A stretch of DNA of 64,000 nucleotides, from positions 47,590,158 to 47,654,157 of the forward strand of contig OY829540.1 in NCBI GenBank assembly GCA_963691705.1, written 5' to 3'. Both the position numbers and the translations under genes were made by a program. The number at the start of each line of letters is the position of its first letter. Positions within the stretch are counted from its first letter, which is position 1. This document shows, piece by piece, positions 1-11,924 of the stretch. This DNA comes from Viola odorata. Lineage: Eukaryota > Streptophyta > Magnoliopsida > Malpighiales > Violaceae. Below the pieces are notes generated by a model that made no database searches, was not told where the DNA came from, and saw only the letters and a program-made list of their open reading frames with translations.

Positions 1-375
1 AATTCATGGTTGTACAAAAACGAAGAGGAAAATCTGATTGAAAAGGGGACTCCGACCATCCCGTATAGGCGTATACTACGGGACGAGGATAATGGCATGA
101 GTGTAATTTGGGTGAAACGCAATTTAAATGCCAGCAGGATCAGGAGAGCTTGTTTTCTTCATCGTCCCAATTTTTTTAATTGGTCAAATCCAGAAAAAAA
201 CAATAAACAACGTGATTGGCATCGCTTGTGTCGAATAGTTTATAGTCAGCTTCGGTTGCCACATGTTCGTCACAGTATATTCTCTTATTCTTCTTGGTTC
301 CTCATCTCTCCCTGTCAATTTTGCTCTACCCAGAAGGAGGAACTGAATCTGCAACCTTGAGCTGTCGTTGAAGCC
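1..375 (+). other. upstream region and 5' leader of the FPS gene
   Basis: No convincing gene is seen here. A reading frame at 10-360 has no recognisable domain and uses a non-ATG start, so I treat it as chance. The last ~100 bases are probably 5' UTR of the farnesyl diphosphate synthase gene, whose ATG is at 376. The window edge cuts off any promoter further upstream. Confidence 0.5.
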
Positions 376-3300
376 ATGGCGGATTTGAAGTCAACGTTCT
401 TGAAAGTGTACTCTGACCTCAAGAAGGACCTCCTTGATGATCCTACTTTCGAATGGTCACCTGATTCTCGTCAATGGGTAGAGAGGTTATTCCCATTTTA
501 TTGCAATTATTCCGATTTCAATTGTGCTGTTTTTTTTTTGTTTTGTTGAGAAATGTGGTGTTTTTTATTCATTTTTTGTGTGCATGAAGAAGAACCCAGA
601 TGCATATACGTGAAAAAAAAACCAGATTTCTTTTCTTTTCTCCCTTTTTAGTACAATATATTGTCAGATTGGTTCTGGTAATGTTTGTTAATTGCATGAA
701 GCATTGATTGCTCCATATGTTAAGTCCAAACTTGATCCAAAATTTGAACTTGAGCCAAACAAGTAGTTGCTCATGAATGCTTGTTCTGTTTGTTTGAGGA
801 CCATGATGAAGGATTTGATTTGTTGTGTTGAATGTAGAGACAGTTAATCCAGTGTAGGGCAGTTTAAAATCAGTATGTCGAGAGTTAGATCTTTCATGGT
901 ACATTTTGTAATTGCAGCATTGTACTAGCTCATGCACTAATATGTCAAGTTTAACAATAACGATCATGAGTGACGAATTATTCATAGTTAAATCAGGTTG
1001 AATGATTCTAAAACCAACTCCATGTAGCATGCTTTGGGTCCTAGATTTGTGCTTTTACAGAAGTTTTAAAGGTCAACCTTACTCAAGTCAAAGTGGACTT
1101 TGAGGGCAGAAGCTTTAAGGCACTGTTTCAAATAAGTTTTATGTAGCTTAACCTCATTTTTCTGATAGTCTTGTATTCTGTATTTGATGCAGATGTTGGA
1201 CTACAATGTGCCTGGAGGTATGCATTAGATGGTTTTGTGTCTATTGTAAAATAACCAGTCAAGTACTGTGAAATATTACTAACATAGTTCTGCATCATTA
1301 TTTTCACAATAGGTAAGCTGAATCGGGGGCTCTCAGTAGTTGACAGCTACAAACTCTTGAAAGAAGGAAAACAATTAACCGAGGAGGAGATCTTTCTTAC
1401 TAGTGCTCTTGGCTGGTGTATTGAATGGGTATGATGATGAAAACTACTTCTCTTCTCCTTTTAGCTTATTAGGTAACAACTTTAATGGTAAAGTTATCGT
1501 ACTTACAGTGGCGTGTGCACTTATTTCATTGTTTGTGACACTAATGTTTGCAGCTTCAAGCATATTTTCTTGTTCTTGATGATATTATGGACGGGTCTCA
1601 CACTCGACGTGGTCAACCTTGCTGGTTTAGGGTGCCCAAGGTTTGTGCTAATTGAGCTTGTTTTTATTGCCTCCCCATTGTGTTTTGTTGTGGGCGGAAC
1701 GATTAACACAAGTATTTTGCACGTGGTAGGTTGGTTTGATTGCAGCTAATGATGGGGTTCTTCTTCGCAATCACATTCCCAGGATCCTCAAAAATTATTT
1801 TAGAGGGAAGGCCTACTATGTAGATCTGCTAGATTTGTTTAATGAGGTAATATAGCTACAAAAATGTGCTAAACTTTTATGCATGCTATGCTATGCTTAT
1901 ATAGGTGGAGTTTCAAACAGCATCAGGGCAGATGATAGATCTGATTACAACACTTGAAGGAGAAAAAGACTTATCCAAATACACCTTGTCTCTGTGAGTT
2001 AAATGTGGACACATTTCTGTCCTTAAAATCTCATCTAAGATGAAATTTTTGTCTACTTTAATCTATGAGTACCATTTTTCTTCAATTATTTTCGTCAACT
2101 GATTTTTCTTTTGGTACCTGACTGCCAACATGCTTGTATCTCAATTGTACTTTGAAAAACAGATATACTTAGTTGTTCTGTTCAAGTCCAGCTTTGCGCT
2201 TTAAGATATTTTATTTTCAATGAAAAAAACTTCCACTCCTTCCAAAATGATTTTTCAAAGTAGCATTGTCCCTGTTAGTGGAGATCATGTCTTTCTACTT
2301 TTAATAACATTGTGTGCATCCTTTTTTGTCCGAACAATACATTTTTTCTATAAAAAATGCAAATTTTTTTATCCTCAATGACCTTTTTATCAAGACTGCT
2401 TAAACAACCTAATACTTACTAATGATTTTGTTTGACATAGTAAAAACTCACTGTTACTCATGAAATTAAATCAAGTTTTCATTTAGTTTGAATTGTATGC
2501 TAGAACTGCTACATTTACCTACTTATTACTACTTGTTAAAGGCCCATTATGGGTAGCTATAATCACCTCAAGTGGTGTACAATGCATGTGTAAATGGTAC
2601 AGATATGCTCCTAATTGATATATACTCCTCTGCACAGTATTTGGGTTTTAAACTAAAGTGATTGAGTTTGCATTGTGAAATGCAAAATTATATTGAATAT
2701 AATAGATGTTTTAGTTTGAGTACTTGAACCAAAACAATTGTGGCCCTTGTTCATGAGATAACTACATTATAGAAGTTGAAAACCTTAACCAGACTAAATT
2801 CTCAAGAAGGGAAGAGAATGAAAGCATTTGGCTTGGCAGTGAATTTTGGATCATTGGGTAGGCATGAGTTTTAGGTTTTCCAGGTCATTCATTCACCTCC
2901 AGAGAGTGGTGGATAAGCTCTCCTGTTCTAACATCAATACATATCAAACTGAACTTGTTACGTCTATGAGTTTGTTTTTCCAAATGATAGCAAAAGAAAA
3001 GAAGAACTATGATATTTCTGGTACATTTGTATAACTTGGTTGGTATCTTATGCAGTCATCGACGGATTGTTCAGTACAAGACCGCCTATTACTCGTTTTA
3101 CCTTCCTGTGAGTATTGACAGTGCCATTTTTTCGCCTTCAAATTAGCTAATTGAAGCTTGTGTTGAAAAAGTATTGTTTGATAGAGATTTAGTGGCTTGG
3201 TTAAGATTACACTCACCAATCACATTATATTTTGTTATCTGGTTTGATTTGCAACCATGCTCCTTCCTTATTTCCTGTCTCTTGTACTCATATGTTTTAT

Positions 3301-4412
3301 TTCAATACGGCTTCAATTTCTGTAATTGCTTCAACAAAGAATTTCCATGTTTAGATAGAATGTCTGTGAATATGTTTAAATAGTTGATATTTAATCATAA
3401 TGTACTCAGGTTGCATGTGCATTGGTCATGGCGGGAGAGAATTTGGAAGACCATGTAGATGTACAGAATATTCTTGTTGATATGAGGACCTACTTCCAAG
3501 TACAGGTAACACGAAAGCACCATAGATCTAAGTCTTGACCAACTCAGTGAGAGTGATGTTATGTCATGCAGCTGCATGACTAATCCAAACATAGTGCTTT
3601 GTGGTACAATGTCACCTGTTATATATCTAAAGACTCTTGTATTTTTTGTTTACATATTGACCACTTCTTTTGCCTCATAGATTATTTAGTTCATCATGTT
3701 AATCACCTGGTTATCTTTTTCTTTAGGATGACTATTTGGATTGTTTTGGGGCCCCAGAAACAATTGGCAAGGTGAGTTCAAGTATATGGTCGATACATGA
3801 TGTTTGATTAGTCGCATTGAAAAAAATGGGGAAAATGAAAAGAGCAAGAAACTTGGTTTTTTCTAACTCGAGTTTTCTTGTGTCCTTTTGGTGAGTCAGA
3901 TAGGAACAGATATTGAAGATTTCAAATGCTCTTGGTTGGTTGTGAAAGCTTTGGAACTCTCCAATGAAGAACAAAAGAAAGTGTTAAATGTATGGATGCT
4001 TCATTCTTCTATCTCGTATTTAATGCAAGCGAGCTTTTCTAATTGATGAACTTGTTTGCTTCTAGGAAAATTACGGGAAAAATGACCCAGCCAATGTAGC
4101 AAAAGTGAAGGCCCTCTATGATGAGTTGAACCTTGAGGTCTGAACTTTTTCTTAACCAAGTGCTTTAAAATTATACTATTGTTCTATATTCTTGCAATTG
4201 TTCGCTTGGCAAATTGCTGTAGCTCTCCCATTTGAGGTTCAGTTACAATTTTTCTCAAAAGTTCTGTAATTCTAACTTGATAGGGTGTTTTCGCGGATTA
4301 TGAGAGCAAAAGCTACGAGAAGCTGGTAACTTCCATTGAAGCTCATCCTAGTAAAGCTGTGCAGGCTGTGTTGAAGTCCTTCTTGGCCAAAATCTACAAG
4401 AGACAGAGATAA
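376..4412 (+). CDS. FPS: farnesyl diphosphate synthase, 12 exons
   Basis: Condenses dimethylallyl and geranyl diphosphate with isopentenyl diphosphate to give farnesyl diphosphate, the cytosolic precursor of sterols and sesquiterpenes. Exons by reading and splice sites: 376-486, 1193-1217, 1313-1428, 1554-1640, 1730-1846, 1905-1993, 3056-3107, 3410-3505, 3727-3771, 3900-3989, 4066-4137, 4284-4412. The product is 342 residues, the usual plant length. It starts [17 protein letters not shown] and ends in a KIYKRQR-type tail. The first Asp-rich motif DDIMD is at residues 93-97, preceded by Tyr-Phe as in chain-length-limited FPS, and the second, DDYLD, is at 232-236. All later introns are GT-AG and phases agree. 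Odd point: exon 1 must end at 486 to keep frame, but the only GT there starts at 486, so the donor is one base short. Arg replaces the usual Gly just before TYFQVQ (exon 8). Identification is secure; function of this copy depends on the donor. Confidence 0.95.
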
Positions 4413-4528
4413 AGAATCAATATCCCGAAACACAAATGGAGATTCGATGATGCCGAATAATTCATGGTTGTATTCAAGTTGTATTAGTAGTTCCCTATTG
4501 AGAATGATGGATTTGTGTCCTTAGGTTC

Positions 4529-4534
4529 AATAAA
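4529..4534 (+). terminator. polyadenylation signal of FPS
   Basis: AATAAA lies 117 bases after the FPS stop codon. Two more AATAAA copies occur near 4723-4746 and may serve as alternative sites. Confidence 0.5.
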
Positions 4535-4539
4535 ACCTT

Positions 4540-5190
4540 TTCGTACTGTTGTTATTGCTTGTTCGTGCATTGAAGAGTGCATATGCTCGTGTTTGAGTTG
4601 TATTTTTAGTTTCGGAATTGAGGATCCTGATCGATCTGGTCATGTGTCACGATCATCAAAACATTCCGGCATTGTTTCTGTAACTTAGTTCCTGTTCGCG
4701 TTGTCATTGTAACTTATGTGATGAATAAAGACTTCTCTATCAATAAAGACGGGAGCTGCTTGAATTTTGTTATACTCCAAATAATCATAATGATGCTGTT
4801 TTTTTGTACTCTCTACTTGTACTGTATCAACTCCCGCGCAAATTTCGTGTCAGGTGGGTAGACTTACTCTCTTTTTTTCTCAATTTTTTTAATTACATAA
4901 AATTAAGAAAAATTAAAAAATGAGGTAGCAATTCGTATAAAAAATGGGATTCGTTTTAGAAACATCAGGAAATAAGAAAAAAACAGAACTTTAAAATAAT
5001 TATTAATGAATGACTTCTTCAAAATTCCTTTTACTTCACTAATTTAATTTTTTATTACATTTTATCAATTACTTTTATGCATTATTTTTCTTATTTTCGT
5101 GATATTTTTCTATTTTTTATTTGATTTTTTTATCGTTTTTTTTCTTCTGGAATTTGCTCTATAATTTTATTTTTCTAAGCTTCGGCACGT
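4540..5190. other. intergenic region between FPS and the kinase-like gene
   Basis: AT-rich spacer with long T runs around 5030-5170. No gene, repeat or RNA is recognisable. The part after about 5190 probably holds the promoter and transcription start of the next gene. Confidence 0.5.
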
Positions 5191-5199
5191 GGCAAGTAA

Positions 5200-6161
5200 G
5201 GCAACACAGACCGTGCACGCTTCTTCCTGTCACTGCACACAGCAGATATTTGTTACAGAATCAGATTGGGTTGAGTTTGGCCGTTGAAAATTCGAATTTG
5301 TCGATACTCCCTGTTTCTGGAGTTCGTTCTTCTCTGCTGGTAAGCTCAGCTCTCCCTTCTTTCATTTCAATGAAAACTTCATTTTGCTATGAAAACCCAT
5401 TTCGAAAGTTTGATCCTTTACGCACCTATGCACAGAGACCCGTTCTATCTGAGTTATGGAATAAAATTTTAACTTCGATTAATATTGAAAACTAGAGCGT
5501 TAGAGGCACTGAACCAGCAAATTTTTGGGTTTCTAGTGATGAGGATCATAAAGTTAGAGGCTAGAGATGTTGGATTTTTTTGCTCTTTTAATTGTGTTGT
5601 TGTGGACATGATTGGATTTTTCCCTATTTGTTGAGGGTTTTTGAGCTTCATTTAATTTGGGTTTGATGATTTTCTTAACTTAAGTACCATGGATTTTGTT
5701 TCAGTACCATATCCTGTTCTTAGAGACAGTTCTATGCTATGTAGCTGGTAGTTCTATCTATCACCATCTTATTAGGTTTTGTTACTTATACAAGTCTTGT
5801 GGACATGTCTGCTGATCTTCCCCAAATACATAATCAAAGAGTTGAAGTAGCAAAAACCAGTCTTTCTCAGGGTTTCTTACTATTTCCTGTTTTGGAGAAA
5901 TTTTAAGTTTAAGAAAGTCGTGTTAATTGTGATGTCGGTTTGCTTGTGCCTAAAAGCTTGAGCAATTGGGTGGTCGTTCTTTGATACAGATAGGTTCCTG
6001 TGAGGTGATTTAAATTTAGTTAAAAGGACCTGTATTGTAGGACATAGTTCTTCTGCAAGGAAGGAATAGAGACCCTTTTGAACTTTTTATGTTGGAGTTG
6101 TGTGGCTAAGGCGACTGATGATTTTTTTATCCTTCTTTTTCACAGTTTAGTTCTTGGTGAA
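5200..6161 (+). other. 5' UTR and leader intron of the kinase-like gene
   Basis: A likely untranslated first exon ends at 5339 before a GTAAG donor. The intron would run 5340-6145, with the acceptor TTTTTCACAG just before the short leader that carries the ATG at 6162. The AT-rich composition fits a leader intron. The transcription start was not located. Confidence 0.5.
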
Positions 6162-9100
6162 ATGGAAAAGCAGTTGAGAGCACCAGAGCCAGCTGCAGCT
6201 TTTGAGTATGAACTTTTTGAAGGAGATCCTGACCATCTCAGGACAGTTGTTGCTACTCCAACTCAGCCTGTACCGTGGATTGATCCAGCTAAGTTGAAGC
6301 TCAAATATAGGATTGGTCGAGGCACCTTTGGTGATGTTTGGTTGGCAACACATCATCAGAAAGCTGATGATTTTGAAGAGCATCATGAGGTGGCTGTGAA
6401 GATGTTACCTCCATTGAAAGAAGACCTCATGCAAAAGTTCCTGGAGAAATTTGAAGGGATTTTTTTGAAGTTCCAAGAGCTACAAGGTGTCTGCTGGTTG
6501 CATGGTATCTCAATTGTAAAAGGAAACGTGAGTTCTTGACGCTAATTTTAATCTTTCTCTTTGGTGATCTATGGTTTCCAACTCTGTAATTGTATTTCTT
6601 CTTTATATTCATGTGTATCATGAGGTTTCCAACATAGCTCCCAAACACTGTGGTAAATGATATTGATTTTCTTTTTATGTTTTTGCAGATCTGTATTGCT
6701 ATGAAATTTTATGAGGGATCACTTGCTGATCAAATAGCTAGGCTGAAGGGGGGCAAGCTTCAATTGGCAGATGTTTTAAGGTAATGGTTTGGAGATTTTT
6801 TTCCTCCTCTTGCGCTAGACAGTGTGGATGACATAGTAACTCTGGGTTTGGTAAATTTTGCAGGTATGGCATTTCCTTGGCGAAAGGAATCCAGGAGTTG
6901 CACTCAATTGAGCTGCTGATATTGAACCTTAAACCTTCTAACTGCCTTCTTTCTGACCATGGGCAAGTGGTTCTTGGAGATTTCGGCATTCCTTATTTAC
7001 TTCTCGGGATTCCTTTGCTGAACTCTGATATGGTTCTCAGACTTGGAACTCCAAATTATATGGCTCCAGAACAGTGGGAACCAGATGTGAGAGGCCCAAT
7101 GTCTTATGAGACAGATTCCTGGGGATTTGGATTCTGCATATTGGAGATGTTGACTGGTGTGCAGCCTTGGTTTGGAAAATCAATTGAAGAAATATACCAC
7201 TCAGTAGTAGTCAAGCAAGAAAAACCAAAAATTCCAAGTGGCCTCCCTCCAGCTGTGGAAAATGTCATCAGCGGTTGCTTTGAGTATGATCTACGCAACC
7301 GTCCCTTAATGAAAGATATTTTATTTGCATTTGAAAGGTATCTCTTTGTGCACATGGTTTTCGTTAAGGAATTGTCCTTGAAAAGGACTCCTGTGTCATT
7401 ATTTTCTTGGTCTTTGGCTTCACGTCACCTATTGTTGTTGTCTTAGTGGTTTTCCCTGCAAGTCAAAGGATGGTCTCTAAATTGAACTCTTTCTGGGTTT
7501 GCCTTCCTTTGTTGTTATTATGTTTAATTCTTCAGCATCTCAGATTCTCAGACATGAAACCTGCATTTTCCCTTGAGCTTATCTTGCTGCATGTGGAGTT
7601 CTTAGCTGAGTTAGTAAGAGACAAGCAGTTGAATAGTTTGTTCCCATGCACACTTGTATGACAAAGATGCTGGATGTTACTGTTGGGTTAGAGGTGTGGT
7701 TATTTGAGCCCTATTCTTTCAGCTTTCTTTCGTTTTTCCTTCCTCTTATAGGTAACAGCATACTCCCCCTGTTGTATATTGCTTTTTATTTTCCTTTCCA
7801 TTCACCTAAGCTGTTTACTCAGGATTGCTTGCCTCCTTACATATGTGACATACTTCTTACTGGTTAGAAAATTGGTCTTTTTTTGAAAACTTTTGCAACT
7901 TGATTTTTGAGAACGCACTGATGCATACTTTTATTTAGCTCTTTGATCATGGTATCAGAGATTCCAAGAGATGTAAAGTTCAGTGCTGTCTGAGAAACGA
8001 AACTAAATGAAAGTGAATATTGCTTGGTAGGGTTCACCTATTGTAGCTCATTGATCACAGTCCAGGATATGCTATGCCTGAAATTGTCATGTTTTGAGGA
8101 TATACATATTTGATTATGTGTTATGTGGAAGTTTTGGCCAAATGTATCCATCTTCATGAACAGTAATGCCTTAAAGGCCAATTATTTTCTTAAACTTGTT
8201 TGGATTCTGATAAAATGCATTCTATTATTGCAGCTCACAGAATGCTCTCGGCAGTGATGGAGAGTGGATTGGTCAAGAAAGCAAAAGAGGTGCAGAAAAG
8301 TCAAGTGGTAGTGGCTATAATGCATGGTATCTCTCCAAGGACCATCTCCAAGTTGGTGACACTGTTCGTTCAAGAAAACCATCGAATACGTGCAAACCTC
8401 AAGCCTTGGGCATTCCAGAAGGAACAGTTGTTGGTCTTGACAGTGATGCTGATAGGAAAGGTTTCGTTCTAGTGAAGCTCTCTGGAGTGAACAACCCTCT
8501 GAGAGTACACGAGGCAACACTTGAGAGGGTCACATCTGGCTTTGCAGTGGGCGATTGGGTGTGTTTGAATGAGGAAAACAGGAAGCACTCTCCTATTGGA
8601 ATTATACATAGCATGCAGCGGGATGGTTTTGCTTCAGTTGCATTCATGGGGTTAGAGACTCTCTGGATAGGAAACTCCTCTGATCTTCAAATGACAAAGG
8701 CCTATTATATGGGGCAGTTTGTCAGGCTGAAACCAAACGTTTCTAGCCCTCGATTTGATTGGCCGCGTAAGAGTGGTGGAGGATGGGCCACCGGGAGGAT
8801 TTCCCAAATACTTTCTAATGGGTGCCTCGTGGTGGGGTTCCCAGGGAGGCTTGTGTTTGGAGACGAAGCGAATAGATCGTTAGCTGATCCAGCTGAAGTC
8901 GAAGTAGTATCTTTTGACACTTGTCCAGGTGTGGTAGAGAAGTATCAACACGTAGAAGACTTTCACTGGGCCATAAGACCAGTCGCAATCACATTGAGCG
9001 TATTTACTGCATTTAAGCTTAGCATGTTCGTTGGGCGAGGCGTAAGTGCAAAACTGAAGAAGTGCTGGAGATCACGAGATGGCCAGGCTAGTGGCAATGC

Positions 9101-9170
9101 AGGTTGGCTTCCCCCTCCAGTTGCAAATATTCTTTTCAAAGAAGGTGTTGCCACTGCTACGGTTAGGTAG
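6162..9170 (+). CDS. KEG-like protein kinase / HERC2-like repeat protein
   Basis: Exons 6162-6527, 6689-6780, 6864-7337 and 8234-9170 join in frame to 622 residues. An N-terminal kinase-like domain has the glycine loop IGRGTFGDVW (51-60), the VAVK lysine (K80), a DFG (192-194) and APEQW. The catalytic loop reads LNLKPSN, so Asn174 stands where HRD kinases have the proton-accepting Asp; weak or absent phosphotransfer is likely. From about residue 311 come HERC2-like repeats with VGDTV, VGDWV and MGQFV cores, as in the E3 ligase KEEP ON GOING. The RING and ankyrin parts of KEG are absent. A hydrophobic stretch (about 561-578) is a possible membrane anchor but holds a Lys. Intron 3 is long (7338-8233). 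Substrate and partners are unknown. Confident of the family, not of activity. Confidence 0.88.
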
Positions 9171-9730
9171 TGCTAAGAAGAAGAATGTTCTCCGTCCAGA
9201 CGCAGGTGAAGTACAAGAACCATTGTAAATATCTAGATGATTACATGTCTGGTGATTAATATACTACTGTGGATCAGTGAATCCAAGCACATGCAACCAA
9301 AACCGAGCGGCTACAATACATTTCTCTTCTGTATATAGGTACAGTAATGTAATCCATACACTGCTTCTGTATTTGCATTTGTGATTAAGTACATAATTTC
9401 CATCTTAACTGACGAAAAACAAACATAGCCCTAACTAACTGGTAAAGTTGGTGCTTTAGAAGTGCTGGTGTTAGTGTTACCAGGTAAAATTCAAAAAAGA
9501 GTTTATAAACTATAGTTAAGTGCGTATTTTACTAGACATACTAATCTAATACTAATATGAAATTAAATACTACCAAATCGCCTAATGTCCGACTTTGTTT
9601 CAAAAAAATAATAAAAATAATTCTTTTGGGTTTGATAAGCGAGATTCGAAAAGAAAATGAAAGAAAAAGAAGAGTGAAAACATTTATTTTACTCTTTTCG
9701 TTTTTTTGTTGGTATGAAATTTTTTATTTT
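9171..9730 (+). other. 3' flank of the kinase-like gene
   Basis: Probable 3' UTR to about 9400, then AT-rich spacer. No clear gene or repeat seen. Confidence 0.4.
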
Positions 9731-9734
9731 ACCA

Positions 9735-9850
9735 AGATTGTAAGGCCAGCCAGAGCATTCAGACCCGTTTATAAACTTCGCCGATTAATAATTCTCTGGT
9801 CTCCCTCCCTCCATCTATCACTTTGTGTTGCAGCCATTTATCCTTTCCAT
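9735..9850 (+). repeat. partial copy of the DOG1-like gene promoter/leader
   Basis: This stretch resembles 23458-23600, directly upstream of the DOG1-domain gene. Both have an AGCATTCAG block, a TTTATAAACT block, then a pyrimidine-rich GGTCTCCCT stretch leading to a leader. The copies are diverged, with indels. No coding sequence follows here; the old gypsy relic begins soon after. It may be the head of a lost tandem duplicate, or a shared repeat. Confidence 0.45.
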
Positions 9851-9889
9851 CTATTATACTTATTATTATGCAGGTTTGTCTGATATCTT

Positions 9890-10890
9890 TTCTAGCTATT
9901 ATTAGTTTTGTGTGCTAAGTTGTTGTCTAGTTAGGCTTGTGTCCTTGGGATTGGGTCTGAACACCTTTGCGGGCTGGCTCGGTTAGTAAGCCCAAGCCCA
10001 TTACAGAGTCCATATCACCAGCTCTTTTATTTCCGCCCATGTCGTATATATCATACATGAGAGCGAAGAATACAGCAACCAAGCTTTTCCTTTACCCTAT
10101 CTATGGAAGAAGGAATAGAGTGGATGTTCGCTGTGAGATTATTTAACTGTGTTGTTCACTTTATGATTTCCATCTTTTTCCTTTTTGTCTTGTCATATGC
10201 TCATTTGTTCATATTAAACCAACCTAGGCACAATGGAATGCAGAAGGATTTATATTCTTGTTTTGAAAAATGCATGTGATGTGAGCTGAGAGTATGTGAG
10301 TTGCACTAAAGCCACCGAGTATTGCAGCTCCATATGTTATAGAATTAGAAATGCATACTAAAGCATAGATTGATCATTTGAATGGTGTAATAGTGAATAG
10401 AAATGTATAATCTGTTTGAGTTCTGAAAAATGTTGAGAAGGTTATACCTTGCTACAGTCTGAGTTGAAATCATGAAGAAATTTATCAAGAATACAATCCA
10501 GATTTTTTATATTAAATGACAACATAATTTATCGAGAATACAAGCCAAAAACTTTGATAGGTAATTATTAACCATGAATTAATAAATTTGCCATATATAT
10601 TTTGTTTAAATCATATTTTATAATTAAATATAACTAATAATTTATTATAAGAGTAAAATGGTAAAATAATTATATTTTTTTTCCTTTCCATTCATGTTAT
10701 CATATACAAATATTATAATTTCATTTTTTTTTTATATTTAATAGATACAACTATACAAGTGAATTTTTATAAAAAATTCCTCTCTCTTTTACTTTCTTTT
10801 CCCGAGTCTTTTTGTACATTTTAGTTCATGTACAAATTATTATTGTTGTCTTCTTTTATGTTCTGCTGTTGAGTTAGGTTTGGCTCAACA
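9890..10890 (+). mobile_element. probable 5' LTR region of the old Ty3/gypsy element (start not set)
   Basis: The region ends in GGCTCAACA at 10890, followed at once by ATTGGTGCAGTGAGCG, which looks like a primer-binding site, and 50 bases later by the gag ATG. This is the layout of an LTR 3' end. The left border and the matching 3' LTR were not found, so the extent is a guess. The part at 10500-10790 is very AT-rich and may hold further small insertions. Confidence 0.4.
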
Positions 10891-11282
10891 ATTGGTGCAG
10901 TGAGCGCCGACCACCAGTCTTTTGGTTAAATCATTTCGTAATGGGTGTTATTAAAGCTGATTTGAGGAGTGGTACTTCACGTGAGCTTACTGTTGAAGGT
11001 CTTGCTTCTGAAATTGATGCTCTGCGAGAATCAATCACTTCAAGGTAATATGATCTAATTGGTTTAGTGCGTAAGGTAGATCTAGATGATTTTCGGGTTG
11101 AGATGCTCGCTGCTATTCGCAATATTGTTTCAGAGAAGGACGTACAAGATCCTACATCGGGCATAGTTATTGAGGAAATCCATGGCGACGAGACTACGGT
11201 CCACGACGACGACAACCTCCTCCGGCAAAACAGGCCATAAGGAAAGTCTACCCCTTCGTCCTCATGGCGGTTTGGTGGATCT

Positions 11283-11924
11283 TGTTGGGTTTGGGCTCCC
11301 TTCCTATGTGGAGAAAAGCCCATGTGGAGCAAGCCCACTCTATTAGAAGGAGTCAGATTAGGGTATTGCAAGAGAGTTTCAATTGAGAGAAAAAGAAGAA
11401 AAGAAAACGTGAGAGAGAAGGGAGAAAACAGATTTTCCCCAAACTCTGCGCAACTTCGGGAGAATCATCGCTGCGATTTCGTTCACTGCCGGATCAGGCT
11501 GAAATTTGGACAGTAGGTTCACAACATCTGGTTCTTCAATTGGAACGGTTGGATTGGTGAGACGATATCTGAGGAGAGGAATCGAGTCCCGTCAGTAGCT
11601 GCTGGAAATCTGGTTTTGTGTCTTTTCCTTTTGGTTCTCTTTGTTTATACTTCTTGTTGGTTGTTTGCCTAAATGTTGAGCATGATTTATGCTGCATCTT
11701 GAGACTCTCTTGTATGCTGAATTTGATCATAGTGGAGCTTGATTGACTGGCTTGTGCCCGTGGTTTTTACTTCTCGCATTGAGAAGGTTTTCCACGTTAA
11801 AATCGTTGTCTCTTTGTGTGTGTGTGATATATTTGTTGCTACCATTAATTTGTTATTGCTCCTCATAGATTCCAGCAAGTACGGGAAATTATTATTGCTG
11901 CGTATTGTGTTGAATTTCCCATTA
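11283..11924 (+). repeat. 5' LTR of the copia element
   Basis: 642 bases, matching 17741-18380 over the full length with scattered substitutions and small indels. It is followed by the primer-binding-like site at 11930. Confidence 0.88.

Noticed and set aside
10..360. 116-codon open frame upstream of FPS
   Set aside because: No ATG start or domain; it overlaps the likely leader.
7407..7867. open frames between 7.4 and 7.9 kb
   Set aside because: They lie in the last intron of the kinase-like gene and have no domain or splice support.
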